From JAXLVB01 sp046329195 (GTDB lineage: Bacteria; Bacteroidota; Bacteroidia; Cytophagales; Spirosomataceae): DNA of 64,000 bases. Positions 1 to 8,360 of the stretch are shown one piece after another (positions within the stretch are counted from its first letter, which is position 1; each line of letters begins with the position of its first letter). The stretch covers positions 2,046,001-2,110,000 of the forward strand of contig JAXLVB010000001.1 of the NCBI GenBank assembly GCA_046329195.1. Reading direction: 5' to 3'. A program made the position numbers and the translations under genes. The notes beneath the pieces were generated by a model, which made no database searches, was not told the DNA's origin, and was given only the letters and a program-made list of their open reading frames with translations.

Positions 1-493
1 ACAAGGCATCTATTTTATCTTGACGAGTGGCGTCTTCGAGTGGGTATTCTTTGCGCATCGGATGATAGTCCATCTCTTCGATGTTTAAGATACGAATGAG
101 GTTTGGATGCCCTTCAAAAATAATACCGTAGAAGTCGTACGTTTCTCGTTCCATCCAGTTGGCACATGGGTACAGCTTGGTAGCCGTAGGAAGGTGCGGG
201 TCGGCAATCGGGAAAAATGTTTTAATACGGATGCGATGGTTATTTTCAAAACTGTGTACGTGATAAACAACACCTAGTTCTTGGCCTTCGGCATCAGGGA
301 AATGAATGCCGCAGAGGTCGGTCAAGAACTTGTGCTTAAACGTAGCGTGTCGGTTAAGATACTCCAACATGGGTACTACGTTTTCACGAGTAGTTGTGAA
401 GGTGAGCAATCCGTAAGGTTCTTGTAAGTCGCTAATGCTTTCTTCGCCAAACTTGGCTATTAAGTCTTCGACTACTTCTTGGTTAGTTATCAT
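1..493 (-). CDS. nuoC: NADH-quinone oxidoreductase subunit C (partial, C-terminus outside window)
   Basis: Subunit C (30-kDa type) of respiratory complex I, in the peripheral arm on the cytoplasmic face, where it helps scaffold the Q module. The frame opens with ATG at 493 and gives 164 codons before the window edge. It contains the family signature around residues 115-155: NWMERETYDFYGI, followed by HPNLIRIL and, near the edge, HPMRKEYPLEDATRQDKID. Family members of this type are about 165-175 residues, so only the last few residues are missing. It follows nuoB on the same strand in the order nuoA-nuoB-nuoC and is separated from nuoB by a hairpin-forming repeat. It is not fused to nuoD within the visible part. 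The identification is secure. Confidence 0.93.
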   Translation of the reverse strand, partial: MITNQEVVEDLIAKFGEESISDLQEPYGLLTFTTTRENVVPMLEYLNRHATFKHKFLTDLCGIHFPDAEGQELGVVYHVHSFENNHRIRIKTFFPIADPHLPTATKLYPCANWMERETYDFYGIIFEGHPNLIRILNIEEMDYHPMRKEYPLEDATRQDKIDAL

Positions 494-509
494 TATTTCG
501 GATAAATTA

Positions 510-565
510 TCCGTTATCTGTTACCTGTTATCAGAAAATAACTGATAACTGATAACTGATAACCG
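510..565. repeat. Imperfect inverted/tandem repeat between nuoB and nuoC
   Basis: The right half is a 7-bp tandem repeat (ATAACTG about 3.8 times, 538-564). The left half (about 512-533) is an imperfect reverse complement of it, built from GTTATCTGTTACCTGTTATC. Together they can fold into a roughly 20-bp imperfect stem in the intergenic transcript. It could be a REP-like element or an mRNA-processing or stability structure; which one is inference. Confidence 0.6.
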
Positions 566-574
566 TTTGCTAAA

Positions 575-1117
575 CTACTGGATTCCGTATGATTCTAAGA
601 GGGCTTTGTACTCGGGTTGGTTGCGTCGGCGTACCGATTCGTTTCGAACCAGCTCTTGCAGTTGCATCAAGCCTTCCAGAATCTGCTCAGGGCGAGGAGG
701 GCATCCAGGCACATAGACATCTACTGGAATAATGCGGTCAATACCTTGCAATACAGAGTAGGTATCAAAAATACCACCCGACGAAGCACAAGCTCCCACG
801 GCAATAACCCAACGAGGTTCGGCCATTTGTAGATAAGCCTGTTTTACGACAGGACCCATTTTTTTGGCGATGGTTCCCATGACCATGAGCATGTCAGCTT
901 GGCGGGGTGAGAAGCTCGGGCGCTCCGACCCAAAGCGGGCGATGTCGTAGTGTGAGCCCATAGTAGCCATGAATTCGATTCCACAACAAGAAGTAGCAAA
1001 AGGCAAGGGCCATAATGAGTTGGCTCGGGCCATGCCCACTACTTTGTCGAGTTGCGTGGCAAAAAATCCTGCTCCGCCATAACCCTCTGGTGGTTCTACT
1101 AATTTTATATCGCTCAT
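575..1117 (-). CDS. nuoB: NADH-quinone oxidoreductase subunit B
   Basis: Complex I subunit that carries the terminal iron-sulfur cluster N2, which passes electrons to quinone. The 180-residue protein shows all four expected N2 ligands: the adjacent pair C44-C45 in TSCCGIEFM, C110 in VGACASSGG and C139 in VPGCPPRPE. Length and motif spacing are normal for the family. It lies between nuoA (upstream on the minus strand) and nuoC (downstream) as in standard nuo operons. There are 81 bases between its stop and the nuoC start, occupied by a repeat. The operon presumably continues beyond the left edge with nuoD and later genes. Confidence 0.97.
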   Translation of the reverse strand: MSDIKLVEPPEGYGGAGFFATQLDKVVGMARANSLWPLPFATSCCGIEFMATMGSHYDIARFGSERPSFSPRQADMLMVMGTIAKKMGPVVKQAYLQMAEPRWVIAVGACASSGGIFDTYSVLQGIDRIIPVDVYVPGCPPRPEQILEGLMQLQELVRNESVRRRNQPEYKALLESYGIQ

Positions 1118-1215
1118 TGTTTTGCAGTTATGCTTGTGAGATATGGCCTGAATCGTCAGGCTGATATGCTAAACTATTTGCGTATCGAGAAGGTTTTTAA
1201 AACTTCTCAAAGGGG

Positions 1216-1587
1216 TTACTCCCACTTCAATACACCTTTTTTGATGATGTAATAGAAGCCTACAAGCAACAAACCCATAAAAATAATCATTTCGATGAAT
1301 CCGGTCGTACCTAGTGCTTTGAAATTGACAGCCCAAGGATATAAGAAGATGATCTCGACATCGAACAATACAAACAAAATAGCTATCAAAAAATACTTGA
1401 TGGAGATAGGAGTGCGGGCATCGCCGATGGGTTCGATACCACATTCCCAGACTTCATCTTTTTTCTTGCTGTGTCGCTTTGGACCAATGTTGTGGGTTAC
1501 AACCATAGTCGTAACGATAAAGCCCAATGCCAGTACCAACTGAACCAAAATAGGTAGATAGTCGGATGGAAGATAGGTTGTATTCAT
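1216..1587 (-). CDS. nuoA: NADH-quinone oxidoreductase subunit A
   Basis: Small membrane subunit of complex I located at the junction between the membrane and peripheral arms. The 123-residue product has three hydrophobic segments (about residues 10-32, 62-84 and 92-114). It carries the family motifs YECG-like WECGIEP after the first loop and FDVEIIFLYPWA in the second membrane segment, where the acidic pair is characteristic of NuoA/ND3. It is the first gene of the visible nuo operon on the minus strand, with nuoB starting 98 bases further on. About 180 bases without a gene lie upstream and probably hold the operon promoter; no perfect TAnnTTTG box was found there. Confidence 0.96.
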   Translation of the reverse strand: MNTTYLPSDYLPILVQLVLALGFIVTTMVVTHNIGPKRHSKKKDEVWECGIEPIGDARTPISIKYFLIAILFVLFDVEIIFLYPWAVNFKALGTTGFIEMIIFMGLLLVGFYYIIKKGVLKWE

Positions 1588-1766
1588 GTTGTTTTTGATC
1601 GTTTACACTAAATGCCGTCGCAATTTACAACACTTCGTTTAGTTTTTGGTTTTTGAAGCTTGATAAATCCACAAAATAAGTTTTAACTATTTTAGAAATT
1701 GCCAAATAGTTGCTGATAATCAATGGTTTACATGAATTACTTGAGGATTTTACCTAAACGTGCCGA

Positions 1767-2759
1767 TTAAGATTGATAGGGTCTAAAGATGTGCATCCAG
1801 CGCTCAGGGCTACTTAGCAACTCAAAGCCATAGTGAGCATACAAACCGTGCGCATCTTGCGTGGCCAATATCCATCTTCTAAGGCCCTGTAAGTCAGGGT
1901 ACTGCATGATGTGCTGAACCATCCACTTGGATAAACCTTGGCCTCGGTGCGCTGGCAGTACAAACACATCGGCTAAGTAAGCAAAAGTAGCAAAATCACT
2001 GATGACTCGGGCGTAGGCAATTTGTTGACCTTGATGTATAATCCCAAAAGTGAGCGAATTGTTAAAACTTCGCTCGACTTTTTCCATCGGAATGCCTTTG
2101 GCCCAATACGATTCGTGGTGGAGGTAGTTGAAAATCACACTCAAATTGAGCAGACTTTTGTCGGTAGTGAGTAGGTATTCACCCTGTTGTGTAGCAAAAC
2201 AGTTCAGATAGAGAGGGGTTTGGTACAGAGGAGGCGAAGGTTGTTGCCGAACTACTTCATAAAGAATGTCATGTGATTGATATTGAGGTAAATAGGTGAA
2301 TCCTACTCGCCTCATGCCAGCCTTTTCCATTACTCGCCAAGAGCCTTCGTTGCCAGTCATGCAGACGGCCACTACCCGCTGAGCGCCAACGGTGTCAAAG
2401 CAATACTGGATGAGTGCACGGGTTAACTCTGTGGCATAGCCTTTGCGCCAGAATGTTTTATTCAATAAATAGCCGATTTCGATGTCGTGTGATTCGTTGA
2501 AATACTTGACAATAGCAATGCCCACAAATACGCCCGATGCCTTTTCGATGACAGCCATACGTCCTACGAGCGGTTCGTTTTGATAGCCTTCCAAAACTCT
2601 ATCAAGGTATGCTTGCGTTTCGACTGGGGTATCTGGCGATTTGATAAACTGCATTACCGCTGGGTCGGTATGCAGGGCGTGAATAAGGTCAAAATCGGCC
2701 TGTGTAAACCGACGCAGGCTCAGGCGGTCGGTTTCCAGACGAGATAAATCGGTAGCCAT
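1767..2759 (-). CDS. Tandem GNAT-family N-acetyltransferase (two acetyltransferase domains)
   Basis: A 330-residue protein that reads as two fused acetyl-CoA-dependent GNAT domains. Residues 1-170 resemble RimJ/RimL-type enzymes: LETDRLSLRRFTQADFD at the start, an IEIGYLLNKTFWRKGYATE acetyl-CoA segment and VMEKAGMRRVG near the end. Residues 175-330 form a second, different GNAT domain with the acetyl-CoA-binding stretch VFVLPAHRGQGLSKWMV and the late motif ARGLYAHYGFE-like GLYAHYGFELL. The substrate is unknown. Fused tandem GNATs exist in other bacteria, but single-domain proteins are more common. The gene stands alone between nuoA and a ceramidase-like gene, with a hairpin just upstream of its start. 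Confidence 0.85.
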   Translation of the reverse strand: MATDLSRLETDRLSLRRFTQADFDLIHALHTDPAVMQFIKSPDTPVETQAYLDRVLEGYQNEPLVGRMAVIEKASGVFVGIAIVKYFNESHDIEIGYLLNKTFWRKGYATELTRALIQYCFDTVGAQRVVAVCMTGNEGSWRVMEKAGMRRVGFTYLPQYQSHDILYEVVRQQPSPPLYQTPLYLNCFATQQGEYLLTTDKSLLNLSVIFNYLHHESYWAKGIPMEKVERSFNNSLTFGIIHQGQQIAYARVISDFATFAYLADVFVLPAHRGQGLSKWMVQHIMQYPDLQGLRRWILATQDAHGLYAHYGFELLSSPERWMHIFRPYQS

Positions 2760-2786
2760 AATGATGAAAGAGGTAAACTACACAAA

Positions 2787-2833
2787 CCCATTGACAACTG
2801 AATAGCATCTGGCTCTTCAGTATTGTCAATGGG
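2787..2833 (-). terminator. Hairpin between the ceramidase-like and GNAT genes
   Basis: 11-bp perfect arms CCCATTGACAA (2787-2797) and TTGTCAATGGG (2823-2833), with a shorter inner complementarity (CTGAA/TTCAG). It lies just downstream of the minus-strand ceramidase-like gene and upstream of the GNAT gene. A T-tract is weak on this strand, so termination is inferred from position and stem strength. Confidence 0.5.
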
Positions 2834-2846
2834 GCAAAAAACGCTG

Positions 2847-4205
2847 TTAAATCAACGTTAGTAAAGCTCGGATGGCCTCCTCAAAATAAGCCGCATTATA
2901 AGGGCCATACCAGTTCATGGTTCGGGTTTCGTAGGCGTCCATGTCATAGTACTTGTCGGGTGTGATGTAGCCTACATAGCCACCGTTAAAGCTGGTTATC
3001 AGGAGGTTGGTGCCTTTTTTGGTGGCATCGGCTTGAAAATCATTCACCAATTCGCCCGAAAAATCACAAGGAGTACCCACAAACACCACATCGCCAATCC
3101 GAAGTGCCTTGAGGTCAACGGAGTAATCACCAAATAATTTTTTAAACACCCAGGGTCTGAAACGCCAACCAGCCGATATGCGTGCGTGTGGTTCTCGCAG
3201 AGGGAGAGGGAGCGTAAGGATATTGAGCGAACTATCTGGGGCTAATTTGATACGAGACAGGTTATGTTCAATTTCAATTTGTAGGCCGATGGCCTCGTTA
3301 CGCATTTGTAAAGTGTCGTTTTTTTCTTCTTCCAACGGTGCCATACTACCTACGGCTCCGGCCATGAACATAGCAAAGGAAGCGGATTTGCGTTCTAGCG
3401 AATCAACCAATACACCCGGGTAATCACGAGAAAGAATTTTTTCTTGATGGGCGTCGAGGGTGGTGGCATGAGCAGCATAGGTACAGATTAAGGCCGACTC
3501 GCCAGAATCTTTTTGTAGCTTGAGGAGGCGAATAAAAGGGTCTAAGGTGCCTTTGTCGCCTACTAAGCGGTTTCGCATCATATCGGCTTGGTACATTTGG
3601 CCATAGCCGAGCTGCACGGGGGCCATCTGTTTGCTGGCCACTTGGATAGCCTCTAGGATTTTGTTGGTGATGTGCTCCACAATGCGAACTTCGTAGGGAC
3701 CCGCAAAGAGTTCACCTGTGTAGCCTTCGGCCCATCCGCCGATACTATTGTGCGAATGCGTAGCGCCCAAATACACGTGGTCCCACGAAAAACCAATACT
3801 AGGTAGCCTTTGCTTGAGTTGCTCGCTTACAGCAGGGGGGATAATCAGCAAGTCAGCACTGACCATAGCGGCTTTGGTGGCACCATTGTCGAGCACAATG
3901 GCTCTAACGAAAATCGAGTCCATCACCACGCTCCAATGATGACCTTTTCGAGCACCGTATCCAGCAGTTGGGGTCGTGTAAGCAGGCGTGAGGTTGATTT
4001 TTGACCAGCCTGCCCGAATCGCCGAAGTAGCTGCTGGGGCTTTTACTTGCGAGAGTTTGGTTAGGTTGGCACGATAGGTTTTGTAATAGTCGGTTTGGTG
4101 GAAGGGGGTATCGTCAACGGGAGCCAGCGTAATGGCAGTCACTACGATCACCAGCACAACCAAAGCCAGTACGATGCGTAGTAAAAGGGTAGTGATACGT
4201 TTCAT
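2847..4205 (-). CDS. Neutral/alkaline ceramidase-like hydrolase, membrane-anchored
   Basis: Resembles the N-terminal catalytic part of neutral (non-lysosomal) ceramidases, zinc amidases that cleave the N-acyl bond of ceramide. After a single N-terminal hydrophobic segment (MKRITTLLLRI onward, about residues 5-27) comes the typical start AGWSKINLTP. The zinc-site signature GATHSHNS follows, with nearby YAAHATT and a late GTPCDFSGELV. About 452 residues is shorter than full ceramidases, which carry an extra C-terminal domain, so the true substrate could be another amide or ester. An ATG five codons upstream (4220) is possible, but the start at 4205 gives a cleaner signal anchor. The product is expected at the periplasmic face. 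Confidence 0.78.
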   Translation of the reverse strand: MKRITTLLLRIVLALVVLVIVVTAITLAPVDDTPFHQTDYYKTYRANLTKLSQVKAPAATSAIRAGWSKINLTPAYTTPTAGYGARKGHHWSVVMDSIFVRAIVLDNGATKAAMVSADLLIIPPAVSEQLKQRLPSIGFSWDHVYLGATHSHNSIGGWAEGYTGELFAGPYEVRIVEHITNKILEAIQVASKQMAPVQLGYGQMYQADMMRNRLVGDKGTLDPFIRLLKLQKDSGESALICTYAAHATTLDAHQEKILSRDYPGVLVDSLERKSASFAMFMAGAVGSMAPLEEEKNDTLQMRNEAIGLQIEIEHNLSRIKLAPDSSLNILTLPLPLREPHARISAGWRFRPWVFKKLFGDYSVDLKALRIGDVVFVGTPCDFSGELVNDFQADATKKGTNLLITSFNGGYVGYITPDKYYDMDAYETRTMNWYGPYNAAYFEEAIRALLTLI

Positions 4206-4454
4206 TGTAGTTAGATACAAAATGGCAAGTTGCCGTGATGCGTTAATCAGTTGATTAGTAAGTTTTTAGCTTTGTTATGCTAAAAAAAACAATTACCCAA
4301 TAGGTCTTTTGGATAATTCAACCGTTACAGAAAAAGGAAATTTTTGGGCAAAAGTAGGAAATTTTGTGGGTGCAAGCAGTGATAAATATCAGTGAGTAGG
4401 GGTATTCTCTGAAGAATTTCTTTGGTCAAGTAGAGTTTATGCTTTTGTGTTCAA

Positions 4455-5879
4455 CTAATAAACCCAAACCTTTTTAATAAACACCCCCGTCTGACTCTCT
4501 ACTTTTAGTAGATACATACCAGCGGGGATGAGCTCTGTGTTGAGATGAAAAGTACTTTCTTGGCTCTGTTGTGTGCTGATGACTTGCCCAAAGGTATCAA
4601 TCAGGCTCAGTTGAGCTGGCGACGGAAGCGACAACACCATCCCCTCTGAACGGCGTGCTGGGTTGGGATACACCTCAATCTGGCTTATGGTTGGTTCTGC
4701 AATGCTGGTAATAGGCGAATCCGTAAAAGCATTGCGCAAAGCGATGTTCAAATCAGGTTCTGTACCATCATAACTCAAAGCCCAGATACCTGCTCCAGCC
4801 AAGCCTTTTGATTTAATAAGATTGTACTTGGCTGTGAGACTTTCGGCGTCGTCGAACCACGTCTGATACCACTGTGAGCCATTCTGATATACATAATACG
4901 GAGTCATCACGTCGGTGTTCCAACGCCTGCCATATTGGGTTATTTCTTTTTTGGCAACGTTAAAAAGCTTAGAAGTGCTACTAATAGAACTCACGGTAGC
5001 AGCACCTAATTGGTCGCTGACAGTAGCCCAGTTGCGTCCGTAATACGGCACCGCTAAGAGGAGTTTTTCGGGAGGGATTCCTTTTGCTAAATAGTCATCA
5101 ACTGACTTGGTAAGGCTCAGATTACCAAAGGTTTGGCTGTTTTTGAGGGGTGACACTGGCCCTGCTGTGGTGGAACCCGAATAGTAGTAGTCGTAGCCCA
5201 TAATCAGGAATTCGTCCACCAAGGGGGTCAGGCTCTTCACATCAAAAGAGTTGTTCCAGTCCACCGCCGGAAGGTCTATCGAAAGCACTGCTCCCGGAAT
5301 GGTTGCTTTGAGGCGCACGGACAAATCACCCATGAATTTGCTCAAACTATCTCGAACACTACTCGGCACCGACTCAAAATCAATATTAATCCCATTCGCA
5401 AAGCGAAATTTGACTAACGATACAAGGCTGTCAATCAGCACTTTTCGGCTTTGCGGGTTATTGAGCAAGGTCTGGTTAGCACTGGTTCCAAAATTAGTAA
5501 CGGACAGCACCACCTTACACCCTTTTGACTGCGCTAACGGTACCAAACTGGTCGTTTTCCAATCACGAATGGTGGTGTAAGCGCCTGTTTTGGGTTCTAC
5601 CTCGTACGAAAAGTATGCGATAGTGGACAGCAAGCTGTAGTCATAGCTATTGTAGGCCGACCCCACCCAGTAAGGATTAAAACCGAAGACTTTTTTCTGA
5701 AGTGTATAATTGACACCGCTTTCTCGTGGGCCCACTTTGGTAGTAGAATAGCCATTAAATTGGTCAAATTCAGCTTCCGTTTTGTAAGGAAGCTGACCGT
5801 ATTGGCGGCTTTGTTCTTCATGAATAGACTGCGCCCAAGCCGAAGAAATACAGCAGAGCAAGAGGAGTAAAATTCTCAT
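4455..5879 (-). CDS. Secreted GH18-family glycosidase with T9SS type A sorting domain
   Basis: A 474-residue protein with a signal peptide (ending near AWAQ, residues 1-16) and a GH18 TIM-barrel domain over about residues 60-370. It ends in a C-terminal type IX secretion sorting domain that starts at IEVYPNPA and ends in a short basic tail with KKVWVY. The GH18 active-site strand reads NGINIDFES, a variant of DGxDxDxE that keeps the catalytic Glu. MGYDYYYSG and the late GAGIWALSYDG strand also match chitinase/YaaH-like members. The substrate is probably chitin, peptidoglycan or another GlcNAc polymer. The start codon immediately follows the stop of the DoxX gene, so the two are probably co-transcribed and translationally coupled. 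Confidence 0.88.
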   Translation of the reverse strand: MRILLLLLCCISSAWAQSIHEEQSRQYGQLPYKTEAEFDQFNGYSTTKVGPRESGVNYTLQKKVFGFNPYWVGSAYNSYDYSLLSTIAYFSYEVEPKTGAYTTIRDWKTTSLVPLAQSKGCKVVLSVTNFGTSANQTLLNNPQSRKVLIDSLVSLVKFRFANGINIDFESVPSSVRDSLSKFMGDLSVRLKATIPGAVLSIDLPAVDWNNSFDVKSLTPLVDEFLIMGYDYYYSGSTTAGPVSPLKNSQTFGNLSLTKSVDDYLAKGIPPEKLLLAVPYYGRNWATVSDQLGAATVSSISSTSKLFNVAKKEITQYGRRWNTDVMTPYYVYQNGSQWYQTWFDDAESLTAKYNLIKSKGLAGAGIWALSYDGTEPDLNIALRNAFTDSPITSIAEPTISQIEVYPNPARRSEGMVLSLPSPAQLSLIDTFGQVISTQQSQESTFHLNTELIPAGMYLLKVESQTGVFIKKVWVY

Positions 5880-6218
5880 TTACGTAAATTGATAAGCCCA
5901 CCATATCAGCACCAATTGGAGTGGCAGCCTCAATAATAGTAAAAAACGAGGAATCCGCCGAAATTTCCCCGATGTGTACATATATACATTAGCAGGAAAC
6001 ACCCCTATAAGTAGCAAAATAATGCCCCAAGCAGCTCCAACCTGAGTAGATGGAAACAACAAAGCAACACCCAAAGCGATTTCGACTACACCCGAAGCAT
6101 ATACCCAAAAAGAATGATAAGGCACCCATGGTGGCATGGAGCGTAGGTAAAACGTAGGGCGAGCAAAATGGAAGAAACCAGCCAATATATACAGCCCCGA
6201 CATGAAATATAAGCTCAT
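5880..6218 (-). CDS. DoxX-family small membrane protein
   Basis: A 112-residue integral membrane protein with four predicted transmembrane segments (about residues 4-20, 36-56, 62-80 and 92-108). It has the DoxX-like pattern of a first helix ending in a FxHFxRP segment (AGFFHFARPTFY), a small-residue-rich second helix (ASGVVEIALGVALL) and PANVYMY before the last helices. The function of this family is mostly undefined; some members act in respiratory or thiol-stress complexes. Its stop codon abuts the ATG of the GH18 gene downstream. A REP-like palindrome lies upstream of its start. Confidence 0.78.
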   Translation of the reverse strand: MSLYFMSGLYILAGFFHFARPTFYLRSMPPWVPYHSFWVYASGVVEIALGVALLFPSTQVGAAWGIILLLIGVFPANVYMYTSGKFRRIPRFLLLLRLPLQLVLIWWAYQFT

Positions 6219-6298
6219 AGCAAAATGAGGTTAAGTAGCCTATTCTACATCTCCCCAATAGGAAAGACTTTAAATACACCGTTAGCTAAATAGTTTTT

Positions 6299-6333
6299 TA
6301 GCGATTCCATCACTCTAAGTGATAGAATTGCTA
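6299..6333. repeat. REP-like palindrome, family A, copy 1 (degenerate)
   Basis: Arms TAGCGATTCCATCACT and AGTGATAGAATTGCTA around a 3-base centre. The right arm has two changes compared with the better copies at 46282, 60315 and 61063. It lies between fabG and the DoxX gene, next to a terminator hairpin. Confidence 0.8.
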
Positions 6334-6353
6334 AGATTGATTAGGATATAACT

Positions 6354-6382
6354 AAAAAACGAAGCTTTTTGCTTCGTTTTTT
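6354..6382. terminator. Bidirectional Rho-independent terminator
   Basis: AAAAAACGAAGC and GCTTCGTTTTTT arms around TTTTT. T-runs are available on both strands. It sits 28 bases past the stop of the minus-strand fabG gene, so it most likely ends that transcript. Confidence 0.85.
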
Positions 6383-6409
6383 GTGAAATATAGAAAGAAA
6401 AATGATTGG

Positions 6410-7150
6410 TTAGCTCGCCTGACCGCCGTTGACCCCAATCACCTGACCGTTGACAAACGAGGCTTCGTCAGAGGCTAAGTAGAGGTAAGCATAGGCGATG
6501 TCGTTGGGTTCGCCCATGCGCTTGACCGGAATGGTCTGCACTACGGCTTGTTTTACCTCTTCGGGCATGGCGTCGGTCATGTCGGTTTTGATAAAGCCGG
6601 GGGCCACGGCGTTAGAAGTGATGCCTTTGGGACCTAATTCTTTGGCCCAAGTTCGGCACATGGCAATGACCCCAGCCTTGGCAGCCGAGTAGTTGGTTTG
6701 CCCAAAATTGCCATGCACCCCCACTACCGACGACGTGCAGATAATCCGCCCGTATCCTTTTTCGACCATGTGAGGTACAATGGCTTTGGTACAGTTAAAG
6801 ACACCTGTTAAGTTTACATCAATGACCTGTTGCCATTCTAAGTGGCTCATTTTCAGGAGTGTTTTGTCACGAGTGATGCCAGCATTATTAATCAAGATGT
6901 CAATTTTGCCATAGCGCTCCACAATGTCACGGGCGGATGCTTCGAGCGAAGGAACGTCGGTGACGCTTATCTTCATAAACTCGCAAGTGTATCCTTTCGA
7001 CTGCATTTCTTGTGCCGTTTCGGTGCCTACTTCAAGCATATCCCAGATGATTACGCTAGCACCTTCTTTACAAAAAAGCTCAACGGCAGCTTTGCCGATT
7101 CCTCGGGCACCGCCTGTAATGATAGCAACTCGGTTGTGTACACGGGGCAT
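6410..7150 (-). CDS. fabG: SDR-family 3-oxoacyl-[ACP] reductase (FabG-like)
   Basis: NADPH-dependent ketoreductase of the classical short-chain dehydrogenase family, most likely reducing 3-oxoacyl-ACP in fatty acid elongation. The Rossmann glycine motif TGGARGIG is at residues 12-19 and NNAG at 88-91. The catalytic residues Ser141, Tyr154 and Lys158 fall in SSVVG and YSAAKAG. The C-terminal half has the GMRFIK-type segment APGFIKTDMT and ends VIGVNGGQAS. A length of 246 is typical. Acetoacetyl-CoA reductases (PhaB) look very similar and cannot be excluded. The upstream neighbour is chorismate synthase, and the gap between them holds a short tandem repeat. Confidence 0.88.
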   Translation of the reverse strand: MPRVHNRVAIITGGARGIGKAAVELFCKEGASVIIWDMLEVGTETAQEMQSKGYTCEFMKISVTDVPSLEASARDIVERYGKIDILINNAGITRDKTLLKMSHLEWQQVIDVNLTGVFNCTKAIVPHMVEKGYGRIICTSSVVGVHGNFGQTNYSAAKAGVIAMCRTWAKELGPKGITSNAVAPGFIKTDMTDAMPEEVKQAVVQTIPVKRMGEPNDIAYAYLYLASDEASFVNGQVIGVNGGQAS

Positions 7151-7156
7151 TATTAT

Positions 7157-7205
7157 GAAAAGTTTAGAGTGAAAAGTTTAGAGTGAAAAGTGTAGAGTGG
7201 AAAGG
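7157..7205. repeat. Short tandem repeat, 14-bp unit
   Basis: About 3.3 copies of GAAAAGTTTAGAGT directly upstream of fabG. A closely related unit (GAAAAGGTTAGAGGT) is repeated irregularly at 49390-49500, so this is a dispersed intergenic repeat rather than a local duplication only. Confidence 0.75.
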
Positions 7206-7235
7206 TTATAAAAACGGTGTGAAGTGAAAAGGATA

Positions 7236-8351
7236 TTAGAAAATGGGTAATGAGTCGGGTACCGAAAGGATATTTTCTAATTTCTTGACCCGATTACGCA
7301 AGTAAAAATCCACTAACACCAAAGCCGCCATAGCTTCTACAATGGGTACGGCACGAGGCACTACACAAGGGTCGTGCCGACCCTTGCCCGAAACCGTCAC
7401 CGTATTGCCTTCGGCGTCGATACTGGGCTGGTCAATCATGATGGTGGCTACGGGCTTGAAGGCTACTCTAAAGTAAATGTCTTCTCCGTTGGAGATGCCC
7501 CCCTGAATTCCACCCGAATGATTGGTCCGAGTATGAACGTTTCCATCTTCGATAAAAAACTCGTCGTTATGCTCAGAACCAAATAGCTCAACTCCTTCAA
7601 AACCAGACCCATACTCAAAGCCCTTCACGGCATTGATGGAGAGCATGGCTTTGCCTAGCTCAGCATGGAGTTTGTCAAACACAGGTTCTCCCAAACCTAC
7701 GGGTACGCCTTTGCACACACACGAAACCACGCCGCCCACGCTATCGCCTCGCTTGCGGGTTTCGTCAATGTAGGTAAACATTTGCTGGGCCATGTCAGGG
7801 TCTGGGCAGCGAACGGCATTGTTTTCAGCCTCTTCAAGATGGAGTTGCTGATACGGCGTACTAAGCTTCAACTTCCCTACTTGCGACACATACGCTTGAA
7901 TGCTTACACCCACCTGCTGTAAAATCATTTTGGCAATGGCCCCGGCAGCTACTCGTGCGGCTGTTTCACGGGCAGAACTACGACCACCGCCACGGTAGTC
8001 TCGAATTCCGTACTTGGCTTGATACGTAAAGTCGGCATGTGAGGGGCGAAACTGCTGGGCAATATGACCGTAGTCTTTTGAACGTTGGTCTTCGTTAAAA
8101 ATCACTAAGGCAATGGGAGTACCTGTTGTTTTGCCTTCAAAAACGCCCGAAAGTACCTGAAATTCATCGCCTTCTTTACGCTGGGTAGTGATTCGACTTT
8201 GCCCGGGTTTACGACGGTCCAATTCGGCTTGTATAAACGCCTCGTCAAAGACTATACCTGCTGGGCAGCCGTCGATAACGACGCCTAAGGCTTTGCCATG
8301 CGACTCGCCAAATGTGCTGATTTTGAAAAGATTACCGTATGTACTGCTCAT
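7236..8351 (-). CDS. aroC: Chorismate synthase
   Basis: Catalyses the last shikimate-pathway step, 5-enolpyruvylshikimate 3-phosphate to chorismate, using reduced FMN. The 371-residue protein shows all three family signatures: GESHGKALGVVIDGCPAG near the N-terminus, the middle RGGGRSSARETAARVAAGA, and the late SGKGRHDPCVVPRAVPIVEA. HADFTYQAKYGIRDY is also present. The sequence is complete and normal in length. It lies between fabG and an HTH regulator on the same strand. No other aromatic-pathway gene is visible nearby. Confidence 0.97.
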   Translation of the reverse strand: MSSTYGNLFKISTFGESHGKALGVVIDGCPAGIVFDEAFIQAELDRRKPGQSRITTQRKEGDEFQVLSGVFEGKTTGTPIALVIFNEDQRSKDYGHIAQQFRPSHADFTYQAKYGIRDYRGGGRSSARETAARVAAGAIAKMILQQVGVSIQAYVSQVGKLKLSTPYQQLHLEEAENNAVRCPDPDMAQQMFTYIDETRKRGDSVGGVVSCVCKGVPVGLGEPVFDKLHAELGKAMLSINAVKGFEYGSGFEGVELFGSEHNDEFFIEDGNVHTRTNHSGGIQGGISNGEDIYFRVAFKPVATIMIDQPSIDAEGNTVTVSGKGRHDPCVVPRAVPIVEAMAALVLVDFYLRNRVKKLENILSVPDSLPIF

Positions 8352-8360
8352 TATGATTTA

